In this document: positions 6,831 to 15,790 of the stretch, piece after piece
Layout of the letters: each line of letters opens with the position of its first letter
Position numbering within the stretch: position 1 is the stretch's first letter
Origin: Lachnospiraceae bacterium
GTDB lineage: Bacteria; Bacillota; Clostridia; Lachnospirales; Lachnospiraceae
Direction: 5' to 3'
DNA length: 64,000 nucleotides
Assembly: GCA_021628825.1 (NCBI GenBank)
Contig: JAJXRY010000002.1
Span: forward strand, 1,302,001-1,366,000
Position numbers and translations under genes: made by a program
The notes under the pieces: generated by a model
Told to the model about the DNA's origin: nothing
The model's database searches: none
What the model saw: only the letters and a program-made list of their open reading frames with translations

Positions 6831-7575
6831 ATGATTAAAGAAGCATTACAGTATATCGTTGGGTTAAGTGAAGCAAAGGTTCAGGATATTACACTTGCTG
6901 ATGGAACCGTTCAGACGTATTCGGACAAGCCATTACATAGATTGCAGAAGCATATTCCAATGGTTGATAAGGCGATTGAGATGTGCACGTTGACAAGCCT
7001 TGTGGATTATATTAAGGGAAATATTGATTCCATGTCTGACAAGATGATTATTCAGGTGGTTGATCCTGAAACTGTTGTTCTTTTTCTCACAACTGAACGA
7101 AGAAAGATACCGTGAAAAGATGGTTGTTGTGAAAGCAAGAATTCCTGATTTTAGATTTGATACTTATATGGATCAGGAAAACTTCTGTATTAATCTTCAA
7201 TCAAAGTTCATTGATGATCCGGACACTGATCGGGCATTGATTTTGAAATTTGCCGGGACTATGGAGGCAGGAACGATTGCGGAATATGGGGACGATGGAG
7301 TGACACAGAAAGCAACCGTAAAAACGGGAATTGCTTCTAAGGGTGAAGCTATTGTTCCGAATCCGGTCAAATTAAGACCTTACAGGACATTCCTTGAAGT
7401 GGAGCAGCCGGCATCTGAATTCATTTTCAGAGTGAAGCAAAACAAATATGATGGCATCAGTTGTGCAATCTTTGAAGCAGATGGCGGTGCGTGGAAGATT
7501 GCAGCTACAAGCTCTATTAAGGATTATTTACAGTTTGAACTTTCGGGCTTAGATCAGTTCACCGTGATTTCGTAA
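6831..7575 (+). CDS. DUF2303/YfdQ-like phage protein (one frame break)
   Basis: Starts MIKEALQYIVGLSEAK, includes LTSLVDYIKGNID, breaks frame in the T-run at about 7079-7084 (VVLFSQLNEER expected) and continues to ...DQFTVIS, about 247 residues in total. The layout (short linear N-terminus, LTSLVDYIK motif, beta-rich C-terminal half with KTGIASKGEAIVPNPVKL RP) resembles YfdQ/DUF2303 proteins of temperate phages. Function unknown. Family assignment moderate. Confidence 0.5.
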
Positions 7576-7659
7576 CATGAGAGGTTGAAACACCTTAAGA
7601 AACTATTAACCACGCTAAGATCTGATGGCAGCATATCACGGGAATGCCAGGAGATTACC

Positions 7660-7690
7660 CTACCTATCAGCTCCCCCAGTTGGTAGGTAG
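7660..7690. other. Hairpin upstream of the next gene
   Basis: CTACCTA (7660-7666) and TAGGTAG (7684-7690) pair around a C-rich loop, about 20 bp before the TTG start at 7711. It could affect translation or transcript stability. No T-run follows. Confidence 0.35.
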
Positions 7691-7710
7691 GAATGAAGTG
7701 AGGTGAAATA

Positions 7711-8059
7711 TTGGAAATTAATATTATAGATCTTATTCCGGTAGGAAAAGAAAACGCAATCAAGAGAGAACAGCTCACAAGACTTTGCTTTCAATATGGG
7801 TTGATCGCAGATGTAAAGGATAAAGACAGAGCCATGAGAGATCTTATTGGAGAAGCAAGGATGGAACATCCCATTATCAATATGTCGCATGGGGATGGCT
7901 ACTATCAGCCACGTAAAGACTCTAAGGAAGAGATGGCCGAACTGAATGCTTTTTATACGGCAGGAGGAAAGAAGGGGAATAAATTCTATTCGCAGAGTTG
8001 GAGTGGCAAAAGCCACATATGAGGACTTTATACGTGGAAGATTTGAAAGGGTGACGTGA
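7711..8059 (+). CDS. Phage winged-helix-like protein (frame break near end)
   Basis: TTG start after GTGAGGTGA. Residues 10-70 (KENAIKREQLTRLCFQYG ... RDLIGEARMEHPIINMSHG, then DGYYQP) have the pattern of a small helix-turn-helix/winged-helix protein found next to phage replication initiators. A G-run indel at about 7966-7971 shifts the frame; the corrected tail reads GINSIRRVGVAKATYEDF and stops at 8059, three bases before the initiator gene. Probably a replication accessory protein. Confidence 0.5.
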
Positions 8060-8061
8060 TC

Positions 8062-8914
8062 ATGGCAGGCAGACAAAAACAAAGTAGGATTGGATTACTT
8101 TGAATTGGATTGCCACATGGATGAAAAGGTTAGATTGGTACAGGCTGAATATGGACTGAAAGGCTTTGCGGTTTTCGTCAAACTGCTCCAGGAAATATAT
8201 GGAGGGTATGGTTATTACTGTGAATGGACTCAAGACAGGGAGCTTCTGTTTGCGTCAGAAAATGGTTTGAATGGCGGTTCCCAACAACTCTTAGGAGATA
8301 TAGTGGAAGCCTGTATCAGAAGGAACATTTTTTCAGAGAGACTTTTTAAAGAGTACGGTATTCTTACGTCCTCCGGGGTGCAGAAGCAATACCTGAAAGC
8401 TACAGTCAAGCGGGAAGTTGTAGAACTGAAAAAAGAGTACCTTTTAATTAGTGTACCTGTAAATAGGAAAAATGTGGTAATTAATTCAATTTCTTCCGGA
8501 ATAAATGACATTTCTGATACCGGAAATGCACAGAGTAGAGTAGAGAAGAGTAAAGTATATCCCCCTATATCCCCCAACGGTTTTAATTGCTTCTGGGAGA
8601 TATACCCGAAAAAGGTACGGATTCTGAAAGCGGAAGAGGCATACAGGCAGGTCTTGTTTGATGATAGTTCTGTTGATGAGGAAGATCTTAAGGATGCCGC
8701 TGGCAATTATGCGGAGTCTGTGCGGATTCTGGATACACAGGAGAGATACATACTCAATCCGGAAAACTTCCTGTCAAGAGGGGCATATACAGATTACCTG
8801 CCGGGTAACTACAAGAAGCCACAGAGCAGTAAGAAAGTTCAGTTTAACCAGATGATGCATGGCAATTATGATTATGCAGCACTGGAAAAGCAAATGTTAG
8901 GAGTGGATCAATGA
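8062..8914 (+). CDS. DUF4373 (Lin1244/Lin1753-type) replication initiator
   Basis: MAGRQKQ at 8062 is followed by a frame break near 8080 and then LDYFELDCHMDEKVRLVQAE, the diagnostic N-terminus of DUF4373. The domain continues through LKGFAVFVKLLQEIYG to about residue 110. A low-complexity linker is followed by a C-terminal domain (FWEIYPKKVRILKAEEAY) like those that contact DnaD/DnaB-type partners. Total about 283 residues. Such proteins open the phage origin and recruit the host helicase. No separate helicase loader is visible nearby. Confidence 0.7.
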
Positions 8915-9354
8915 AGCGAAAAGAAAATAAGGATCTGATGATGCAGATGCTTCGTGACGGAGTGCCATATAAGGAGATCGCAGAAGCAACAGGCTACAAG
9001 GTGACCTCCTTACACAGATACGCACAGGACATTGAAGAGCGGAAAGAACATCAGAACACCGGTGTCAAAAGCTATAAGGACCTGATTATACGATGGTTTG
9101 AGCAGGGAAAGACAGCAGAAGAGATTGGGGAGCTGATTGGCTACAGTCCGGTCACGGTAAAGAACAAATACAACGAGTGGAAGCGTGAGGAGAAGTGCAG
9201 GGACGAACCGGAGGAGATTGAAGAGGTTGCTTTTCCTGAGAAGCAGTTGAGCTTTGTGGAGCGGAGAAAAGTTAAAACTTATCCAGCAACATACGGAAAT
9301 AAACGGTGGATTGATATAACAGATGGGTATTTGGATAATTACGTGCCCGGATGA
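8911..9354 (+). CDS. Tandem helix-turn-helix phage protein
   Basis: 147 residues, intact; ATG overlaps the initiator stop (ATGA). Two similar helix-turn-helix units: GVPYKEIAEATGYKVTSLHR (17-36) and KTAEEIGELIGYSPVTVKNK (about 66-85). An acidic linker and a basic C-terminal tail follow. Probably a DNA-binding regulator of middle or late functions; exact role unknown. Confidence 0.6.
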   Translation: MKRKENKDLMMQMLRDGVPYKEIAEATGYKVTSLHRYAQDIEERKEHQNTGVKSYKDLIIRWFEQGKTAEEIGELIGYSPVTVKNKYNEWKREEKCRDEPEEIEEVAFPEKQLSFVERRKVKTYPATYGNKRWIDITDGYLDNYVPG

Positions 9355-9435
9355 TTTAGACCATGATAAAAACATGACAGAAAGGAGTGAGAGGTTTGCT
9401 GGCCAGCGAAAAAGACGTCTTTACTCCTGAAAGAG

Positions 9436-10554
9436 ATGAAAGAAGAATTTAGAAGCCGGGTGTATACAGATAGACCAGATTATGCTGATTTTGAACCAGC
9501 AGCAAAGTTTAATGCCATACAGAGCATTATAGCAAAGAGATTGAGAGAGCATCCAAACGCTATATGCTCATACTCTGGCGGTTCGGACAGCGATATTATG
9601 ATCGACTTGATTGAGCGGACACGAAAGATTTTCAATTTACCGTCGGTAAAGTATGTATTCTTTAATACTGGACTTGAAATGAAAGCCACAAAAGATCATG
9701 TTAGGGATACCGCAGAAAAATATGGTGTGGAAATCGAAGAGTGCAGGCCAAAGATAAATATTGTACTGGCAACAAGAAAATATGGGGTGCCGTTTGTATC
9801 AAAAATTATGTCTGCTGGATTATCTGGGTGGCAAAAGAAGAAGGTACCGTTATCAATCGCGCAGGAGTACGATCAGGCAGAGGATAAACAGGCAAAGCGG
9901 GAAGAACTGAGAGAAAGATACCCCAATTGTGAAAGTACAATTAACTTTCTCTGTTGCTGTAACTCCGCAGGAGAACCAAGACCCAATATCCAGCTGGTTA
10001 TCAATTCATCGAAGTATATGCGGGATTTTATAGAAGAATATCCACCGGACTTCCCGATAAGCGCAGACTGTTGCGTTCATTGCAAGAAAAATGTTGCACA
10101 TAAGGTACAAAGGGATTACGAGATGGTTATTACCGGCGAGCGCAGGGATGAGGGCGGTATGAGATCTGTGCCGAGGAAAGATAATACAGCCTTATGCTTC
10201 ACGGAAACATCTAGTGGGCAGTATCGTTTGAGACCACTTTATTATGTGAGCGATAAGGATAAAGAATGGTACAAAAATTACTATGAGGTACGGTATTCTG
10301 ATGCATATGAAGTATATGGATTGACCCGTACCGGATGTTGTGGATGTCCTATATCTTACAAGGCTATTGATGATCTGGAACTGATCCGACCATATGAGCC
10401 GAATGTAGTAAAGGCTGCATGGAACATCTTTGGTAAGAGCTATGAATACCGAAAGAAATACAATGAATACAAGAAAGAGCGGATGGCACAAGAGAAAGAA
10501 GCTACTGCCAATGTAGAGGGGCAAATGAGCTTAAAAGATTTCATAATGGAATAA
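9436..10554 (+). CDS. PP-loop ATPase, PAPS-reductase/DndC-like
   Basis: 372 residues, intact. The PP-loop motif CSYSGGSDSDIM lies at about residues 44-55. It is followed by the nucleotide-binding VFFNTGLEMKATKDHV (74-89). The C-terminal half has metal-type cysteines: CCC (about 176), CCVHCKK (about 213) and TGCCGCPIS (about 304). This is the adenine-nucleotide alpha-hydrolase superfamily that includes PAPS reductase and DndC. In a phage beside a cytosine methyltransferase, a nucleic-acid sulfur or other base-modification role is plausible but unproven. A short upstream leader frame begins at TTG 9396 after GAAAGGAG. Confidence 0.7.
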   Translation: MKEEFRSRVYTDRPDYADFEPAAKFNAIQSIIAKRLREHPNAICSYSGGSDSDIMIDLIERTRKIFNLPSVKYVFFNTGLEMKATKDHVRDTAEKYGVEIEECRPKINIVLATRKYGVPFVSKIMSAGLSGWQKKKVPLSIAQEYDQAEDKQAKREELRERYPNCESTINFLCCCNSAGEPRPNIQLVINSSKYMRDFIEEYPPDFPISADCCVHCKKNVAHKVQRDYEMVITGERRDEGGMRSVPRKDNTALCFTETSSGQYRLRPLYYVSDKDKEWYKNYYEVRYSDAYEVYGLTRTGCCGCPISYKAIDDLELIRPYEPNVVKAAWNIFGKSYEYRKKYNEYKKERMAQEKEATANVEGQMSLKDFIME

Positions 10555-10765
10555 TTTGCTTAGGAAGCCACTTGCTCTGCCAACTGAGCTACACTGCTGG
10601 TTCCAAGACAAGTAATGATATAGAATAATGAACCAATTAGCATATGTACCACGCCTTTCTTACTGCTTACATATAGATAAGCTGCATAAATCAAAACCAA
10701 TAGTAACATTCCCGCTAATATGTAACAGAGATTGGATTCGAACCAATGACCAAGTGGGCGCCTAA
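10555..10765 (-). tRNA. Circularly permuted tRNA-like gene (3' half before 5' half)
   Basis: On the minus strand the 3' half comes first: anticodon-stem strand CCACT (10757-10753), variable loop TGGTC (10752-10748), T arm ATTGG-TTCGAAT-CCAAT (10747-10731), acceptor strand CTCTGTT (10730-10724) and discriminator A. After about 125 nt the 5' half follows: acceptor AGCAGTG (10598-10592), TA, D arm GCTC-AGTTGGCA-GAGC (10589-10574), A26 and anticodon-stem strand AGTGG (10572-10568). Across the gap the anticodon stem pairs 5/5 and the acceptor 6/7 (one G-U). A14, G15/C48, G18G19, T54T55C56 and A58 are all in place. The break lies in the anticodon loop, so the anticodon cannot be read off; CCA is not encoded. 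A promoter-like TTGACT-N18-TGTAAT precedes it (10814-10785). Confidence 0.7.
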
Positions 10766-10842
10766 ACAAACTATTCATTTATAGATTACATACAAAAATA
10801 ACAAAAAAAGTCAAGAAAGGAGCCGAACCTCCGGCCGGAGCA

Positions 10843-11340
10843 ATGATATATCGGATTCCTGAAAGAAGAATGAAAAATAGTGAATTGAAGAGTTATATCA
10901 ACAGCTTTTCGGATGATGTCAGAGGTGATGCCGTGAATTTATTTGAAAAAGTAAAATGCAAAGGCTTTTATAAGCCATTTAAAGACGGCAGATGGTTGTA
11001 TCTTGACAGGAAAACGTTAACTGCTGATGCAATGGACAATAACCTCGCAGACGGAAATAATGATGGTACTGTTGAAAAAGATGTAGAGTACATCGAAAAG
11101 ACCTATTACAAGCACGTTGAAAAGAATTTCATTGGTGTGATTGTCGGATATAAAGATATTGTTATTAAGGGTTATCTTGATGCAGTTTATCAAGATGAAT
11201 GTGATGTAGGAGTTGGAGTTATTCCAGAAACGTTTTATGTATCTAAAAGAGCAAAAGAAACAGTTAAGTGTGCGGTTGTCTATTATGCAAACAACTTGAA
11301 GCATTATGTTCCTTTGGAAGATCTCGAGGTGATGCCATGA
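10843..11340 (+). CDS. Hypothetical phage protein, 165 aa
   Basis: Intact; ATG 10843. The 12-bp palindrome CTCCGGCCGGAG (10829-10840) lies between the upstream AAAGGAG and the start codon and could modulate initiation. The product has no motif I recognise; its second half is beta-rich (IGVIVGYKDIVIKGYLDAV). The stop overlaps the methyltransferase ATG (ATGA), so the two are coupled and may work together. Confidence 0.55.
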   Translation: MIYRIPERRMKNSELKSYINSFSDDVRGDAVNLFEKVKCKGFYKPFKDGRWLYLDRKTLTADAMDNNLADGNNDGTVEKDVEYIEKTYYKHVEKNFIGVIVGYKDIVIKGYLDAVYQDECDVGVGVIPETFYVSKRAKETVKCAVVYYANNLKHYVPLEDLEVMP

Positions 11341-12944
11341 TAAACGGAGAACTGGTAGTAGATAACTTTGCCGGTGGTGGCGGTGCATCCACTGGAATAG
11401 AACTGGCAACCGGGTACAGCGTTGATATTGCCATTAACCATGACCCAGAAGCTATACGGATGCACAAAGCGAATCATCCGTATACCAAACATTACTGTGA
11501 GGACGTATGGCAGGTGGATCCGGTTGCAGCATGCAAAGGGCATCCAGTGGGCCTTGCATGGTTTTCACCAGATTGTAAACATTTTTCAAAGGCGAAAGGC
11601 GGTAAGCCAAAGGATAAGTTTATCCGCGGCCTTGCGTGGGTAGCCTGTCGGTGGGCGGGGCTTGTCCGGCCAAGAGTGATCATGTTGGAAAACGTAGAGG
11701 AATTTAAGACCTGGGGACCGCTTAACCGGGGACATCATCCCATAAAAAGTAAGCAGGGGAAAACCTTTGAAAAGTTTGTGCAGCAGCTTACAGATTTGGG
11801 TTATGAAGTACAGTTCAAGGAACTGGTTGCAGCCGATTACGGTGCGCCTACCATGCGGAAGAGATTCTTTATGATTGCAAGGTGTGATGGAAAGCCGATC
11901 GTATGGCCAGAACCTACACATGCACCGGCAGACAGTGAAGAGGTAAAAGTTGGCTTGCTTAAGCCATATGTTGGAGCCTATACGCAGTTAGATTTCTCAC
12001 TTCCGTGTCCGAGTATATTTGACACATCGGAAGAGATCAAGGAGAAATATGGGATCCGGGCGGTACGTCCCCTGGCACCAAAGACAATGGAGCGGATTGC
12101 TCGAGGAATCAAGAAATTTGTTGTAGATAGCGCAGATCCGTTTCTTATCGAAATAGGTTATGGTGAATCAAAAGGGCAAAAAAATCCGAGAGCATATAGC
12201 ATCGAGAAGCCTTTACATACCATTGTGGCAAAAGATAAGAACTTCTTGGTTGCTCCGATACTCACGCAATACCATTCTTACGAGAAAGATGGATTGAGAG
12301 GACAAAGCATAGAAAATCCTATTATGACAGTGGATGGATCGAATCGGTATGGATTGGTTACTTCGTTCATTCAGAAATATTACGGTGGAAATTATAAAGG
12401 AAACGGATCGGATATTAAGGAACCTCTGCATACAATAACAACGCTTGAACGTAACGCTATGTGTGCCGTTAATCTGATACAGATGAACAATCATTGCGAT
12501 GGAAGAGATGTAAAAGAGCCGATTCCTACAATCACAGCCGGAGACGGACATTTCGGAGAGGTGAGAGCCTTCTTAGTGAAATATTACGGGCAGGGAACCG
12601 GTCAGGACATAAAAGAGCCTTTGGATACCGTGACATCACGTGACAGGTTTGGATTAGTAACTATCGAAGGAGTAGATTACAAGATCGTAGACATTGGATT
12701 GCGAATGCTGGAACCGAAAGAGTTATACGGATGTCAGGGATTCCCTGATGATTACATAATCGACCACGATTATACTGGTAAGACCTACCCCCGTAGTGAA
12801 CAGGTCAGGAGATGCGGAAACGCAGTTTGCCCGCCTATTCCGGCAGCACTGGTAAGAGCGAATTTACCGGATCTGTGCGTGGCAAAACGTACACCTAATA
12901 TGAAGATAAGGACAGAGCAGACCGGACAGCTCCGGTTTGCGTAA
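11337..12944 (+). CDS. C5-cytosine DNA methyltransferase
   Basis: 535 residues from ATG 11337, overlapping the previous stop. Motif I DNFAGGGGASTGIE (about 9-22); motif IV SPDCKHFS with catalytic Cys in a PDC rather than the usual PPC context; motif VI LENVEEF; motif VIII MRKRFFMIAR; motif X RCGNAVCPP near the C-terminus. Between VIII and X the target-recognition part carries about five imperfect repeats of the form (I/V)KEP(L/I)xT(I/V)T. It should methylate phage and host DNA at C5 of a specific cytosine, probably to evade restriction. No cognate restriction enzyme is adjacent. Confidence 0.88.
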   Translation: MINGELVVDNFAGGGGASTGIELATGYSVDIAINHDPEAIRMHKANHPYTKHYCEDVWQVDPVAACKGHPVGLAWFSPDCKHFSKAKGGKPKDKFIRGLAWVACRWAGLVRPRVIMLENVEEFKTWGPLNRGHHPIKSKQGKTFEKFVQQLTDLGYEVQFKELVAADYGAPTMRKRFFMIARCDGKPIVWPEPTHAPADSEEVKVGLLKPYVGAYTQLDFSLPCPSIFDTSEEIKEKYGIRAVRPLAPKTMERIARGIKKFVVDSADPFLIEIGYGESKGQKNPRAYSIEKPLHTIVAKDKNFLVAPILTQYHSYEKDGLRGQSIENPIMTVDGSNRYGLVTSFIQKYYGGNYKGNGSDIKEPLHTITTLERNAMCAVNLIQMNNHCDGRDVKEPIPTITAGDGHFGEVRAFLVKYYGQGTGQDIKEPLDTVTSRDRFGLVTIEGVDYKIVDIGLRMLEPKELYGCQGFPDDYIIDHDYTGKTYPRSEQVRRCGNAVCPPIPAALVRANLPDLCVAKRTPNMKIRTEQTGQLRFA

Positions 12945-12961
12945 ATTAAAGGAGGAGCAAT

Positions 12962-13660
12962 ATGTCAGTAAAGCCAATATTATTCAATACAGAAATGGTT
13001 CGGGCAATTCTGGACGGGAGAAAGAGTTGCACCAGACGGATTGCGAAACCGCAGCCAGACTGGAATCATACATATCCATTAGGGTTTGTGAATGATAGCA
13101 CAGAAAGAAAAGACGTTGGTTCTTTTGGATTTGGGACAAACGAGTTAGGCGGTTCGATTCAATACGCGAAACCGCCATATCAGCCGGGCGATATCCTGTA
13201 TGTTCGGGAAACATGGAAATGCTGGAGAGCGCACAGATATGAAGCAACAGCAGATATCATATTTAAAACTGGTGGTGATGGTGTGCGTCTACAATTTGCA
13301 AACGGAAGTATTGATTCTGTTAACCGTTTTGACTATGACACATTTGTAAATAAATGGCTTAGTTATCACGGAGAATGGAAGCCGGCAATCCACATGCCAA
13401 AAGAAGCCGCACGTATCTGGCTAAAGGTTACGGATGTAAGGGTAGAACGGTTGCAGGAGATTTCCGGTAAAGATTTGATAAAAGAGGGAATTGACCTTTT
13501 TCAGTCAAATTATGTAAGAGTTGCTTTTGATGAATTTAAAAATATATGGAACTCCACCATCAAGAAATCCGACCTTGACCGTTACGGATGGGATGCAAAC
13601 CCGTGGGTGTGGGTCGTAGAATTTGAGCGGTGTGAAAAGCCAGAAGATAATCAAAATTAA
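12962..13660 (+). CDS. ASCH-domain phage protein
   Basis: 232 residues, ATG after AGGAGG. The N-terminal KPILFNTEMVRAILDGRKSC-TRR is the typical start of phage ASCH (PUA-like) proteins, with PYQPGDILYVRETW in the middle and NPWVWVVEF at the end. ASCH folds bind RNA or modified nucleotides. Following a PP-loop enzyme and a methyltransferase it may belong to nucleic-acid modification or recognition, but this is inference. Confidence 0.72.
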   Translation: MSVKPILFNTEMVRAILDGRKSCTRRIAKPQPDWNHTYPLGFVNDSTERKDVGSFGFGTNELGGSIQYAKPPYQPGDILYVRETWKCWRAHRYEATADIIFKTGGDGVRLQFANGSIDSVNRFDYDTFVNKWLSYHGEWKPAIHMPKEAARIWLKVTDVRVERLQEISGKDLIKEGIDLFQSNYVRVAFDEFKNIWNSTIKKSDLDRYGWDANPWVWVVEFERCEKPEDNQN

Positions 13661-13679
13661 AGTTTAGGAGGAATCCGAG

Positions 13680-14069
13680 ATGAAGAGACTGACAGAAAAA
13701 GATTGGAAAGATAAATGCGAGGGTTATCCTTGGAATGTGCATCCGGTTAAAGACATTGATGATCTGCCGTATTATAAAAAACTTGCTGCCTACGAAGATG
13801 ATGAGGAGCAGGGATTGCTCCTGCGGTTGCCATGCAAGATAGGAGATACTTTGTATCGAGTAAATAAAGGAGCGAAAGAGCCAGTTATTATGATGCGCGT
13901 TATCCAGTTATATATCAAGCAGATTCATAAAGACAGAACTGTTATGAGAATTGATGCTATAAATGACGCTGATATGGGTGAGAGTTGCTATTTACCGTGC
14001 GACATTGGCGAAAGGATATTCCTTACCAGAGCGGAAGCCGAAGCCAAGTTGAAAAGTGATTTAAACTGA
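13680..14069 (+). CDS. Hypothetical phage protein, 129 aa
   Basis: ATG after GGAGG. Contains KKLAAYEDDEEQGLLLRLPC, KIGDTLYRV and, near the end, IGERIFLTRAEAEAKL, a pattern common in Lachnospiraceae prophages. A beta-rich middle is flanked by helices. Function unknown. Confidence 0.6.
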   Translation: MKRLTEKDWKDKCEGYPWNVHPVKDIDDLPYYKKLAAYEDDEEQGLLLRLPCKIGDTLYRVNKGAKEPVIMMRVIQLYIKQIHKDRTVMRIDAINDADMGESCYLPCDIGERIFLTRAEAEAKLKSDLN

Positions 14070-14077
14070 AAGGAACT

Positions 14078-14353
14078 ATGGATATGGAGTGGAAAGAAGT
14101 TGAGCCAGAACAGAATTATTGGGAAAAGCAATATGATGTGGTTGCCTATTATGGCAGTGTCACCATAGGGAGTATTGTTTACTGTGGTGAAGGAATAGGA
14201 TGGCAGTCAGTGATTGATGGTAACATGGATTTCATGGAAGCGACATCCTTAGAAGCTGCAAAAGAGGAAATGATTGACCGGTTGGATAATTATTTCACGG
14301 ATCAGATCAATTATTACAAGGAACTGCAGGAAAGTCTTGATGACCTAAACTGA
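14078..14353 (+). CDS. Hypothetical phage protein, 91 aa
   Basis: ATG after GAAAGGAAC. Acidic, with a C-terminal helical segment (EEMIDRLDNYFTDQINYYKE). No motif recognised. Confidence 0.5.
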   Translation: MDMEWKEVEPEQNYWEKQYDVVAYYGSVTIGSIVYCGEGIGWQSVIDGNMDFMEATSLEAAKEEMIDRLDNYFTDQINYYKELQESLDDLN

Positions 14354-14369
14354 AATTTAGGTGGTAAGC

Positions 14370-14738
14370 ATGAATGAATTTGAAGAAAAGGTATTAAAAA
14401 AAATAATAAGTTGCGAGATTAGTACATATACATGCTGTTATGCTCCTGAACGAGCTGTTGTATCTACAGGTAATCTTGCAAGTTTATTAAATTGTACAAA
14501 ATACAAAGTGCGAAAAGCAATAAAAGGACTGCTTGCTATTGGGTATGTGGAATATACATCCCAAGGCAGACCAGCTATTGAAAGTAACACAGAAAATGGA
14601 TATGAGCTTATTTGCGAAGCACTTCCACCCATAAACGGTTATGCACTTACTGAATTAGGATTTTCAACAATCCAATTTAGAGAAGCAAAAATAGCGTTTG
14701 ATAAGTCTATGGAAGAATGGGCAAATAGCATTGATTAA
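14370..14738 (+). CDS. Helix-turn-helix phage protein, 122 aa
   Basis: ATG 14370 after TAGGTGG; the upstream in-frame GTG at 14361 is in the ribosome-site region. STGNLASLLNCTKYKVRKAI (about 30-49) is a winged-helix recognition unit followed by LLAIGYVEYTSQGRP, a wing. Likely a DNA-binding regulator. The C-terminus is unassigned. Confidence 0.55.
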   Translation: MNEFEEKVLKKIISCEISTYTCCYAPERAVVSTGNLASLLNCTKYKVRKAIKGLLAIGYVEYTSQGRPAIESNTENGYELICEALPPINGYALTELGFSTIQFREAKIAFDKSMEEWANSID

Positions 14739-14761
14739 AAAAATTTACGGAGTGAACAGAT

Positions 14762-15109
14762 ATGGCAACAAATTATGAGAGCGTTTTTAAGAGAAACATT
14801 ATCCGAAGAATCCTTTTGCAATTATATCAATAAATGACATTGAGTTTAAAACATTGGCTTGAAGGAGTTCTTTGGCATGTAAAAAAGGTAAGTGAATCTA
14901 CTGAACTGTTTCAGAAAAACGAGATTAAAGAACCAATACGACAAGATATGTGTACTTTTCCACGATGCGGAACATACAACGAAATTATTAAGAAACGTAG
15001 AAATACAGTTGCAATAGATGTTATATATTGCTGGCATTGTGGACAGGCAATTTCTGTAAAAACAGTTAAACTGAAAGTTTCAACATGTAAATGGAGGAAA
15101 TTAAAATGA
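14762..15109 (+). CDS. Degenerate small zinc-ribbon reading frames
   Basis: ATG 14762 begins MATNYESVFKRN and breaks within 70 bases; a second frame from 14834 ends with CGTYNEIIKKRRNTV...YCWHCGQAIS, a plausible zinc ribbon (Cys at about 15 bp spacing pairs). One or two small proteins with several indels lie here. Only the zinc-ribbon C-terminus is supported. Confidence 0.35.
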
Positions 15110-15235
15110 ATGAAGAACTGAAAAATAGCAGAGAAGTATAACTGGAAATTAGAAGTTTGGCACGGAGAATATAAAGGTATTTTTGTGCGGAATACAGGAA
15201 ACGAATCCAGGCGAAGAACCGCTTCCACTGTATAG
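15106..15235 (+). CDS. Small phage protein, about 42 aa
   Basis: ATG after GGAGG. Correcting one extra A at about 15122-15126 gives MNEELKIAEKYNWKLEVWHG...RTASTV. Function unknown. Confidence 0.4.
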
Positions 15236-15305
15236 GTTTTCCCGGTGGTGTTTCTCTTGCATAGCATGATGAAACGATTATTTACTAAGAAGAGAGGTAA
15301 ACAAT

Positions 15306-15492
15306 ATGAAGGCAAGTAAGGTAAATGCAATAAATAAAATTGCAATTAAGGGTGATAGAAACGAACCAGTTATAGCAGCTATTCAAAAATATTGAGATAA
15401 ATCATCCCGAATTGTATAAAGAATTGTCAAAGGTTATTGATGTAGAATTATGGGATGGATATTCTCTTATGATACACGAAGAAATCGAATAA
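15306..15492 (+). CDS. Small phage protein, about 61 aa
   Basis: ATG after AGAGAGG. Correcting one extra A at about 15389-15393 gives MKASKVNAINKIAIKGDRNE then NHPELYKELSKVIDVELWDG. Function unknown. The stretch 15236-15305 holds no gene I can support. Confidence 0.4.
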
Positions 15493-15526
15493 CCAATGAA
15501 ACTGAAATTTAAGGAGGAAAAAGCAA

Positions 15527-15775
15527 ATGGTACATAATCTGAGAATATTAGATGTTTTTGCCGATGCGGTTTATATGAAAGATAAGACATTTGAAATCAG
15601 GGAGAATGACAGAGGATTTCAAAAGGGGGATTATATTAGATTCCAGGCGATAGGAAAAGATGGACTTCCGATCAAGCACGGTATAAATGATAAGGAGTAT
15701 AGAATCACTTATGTTTTAAGTGGATGGGGTTTGAAGAATGGATATGTAGCTTTGGGACTTGAAGAAGCAGACTGA
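15527..15775 (+). CDS. DUF3850 (ASCH-like) protein
   Basis: 82 residues. MVHNLRILDVFADAVYMKDK, then KTFEIRENDRGFQKGDYI and a C-terminal GLKNGYVALGL fit DUF3850, a small ASCH/PUA-like family common in phages. The domain probably binds RNA or a nucleotide; role unproven. Second ASCH-type gene in this operon (the first is at 12962). Confidence 0.75.
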   Translation: MVHNLRILDVFADAVYMKDKTFEIRENDRGFQKGDYIRFQAIGKDGLPIKHGINDKEYRITYVLSGWGLKNGYVALGLEEAD

Positions 15776-15790
15776 AATTTAGGAGGAAAT

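Noticed and set aside
7660..7690. Rho-independent terminator
   Set aside because: The stem is followed by mixed sequence without a T-run and the next gene starts 20 bp later in the same operon.
10555..10765. tmRNA or two unrelated tRNA fragments
   Set aside because: A standard tRNA D loop with GG and a full anticodon stem are present, which tmRNA lacks. The two halves pair with each other in both acceptor and anticodon stems, so unrelated fragments are unlikely.
10560..10778. Open frame on the minus strand encoding a two-helix membrane protein
   Set aside because: No ribosome-binding site before its ATG, and both ends are translations of tRNA arms (GHWFESN and VAQLAEQ). The tRNA structure explains the sequence better, although the hydrophobic middle is noted.
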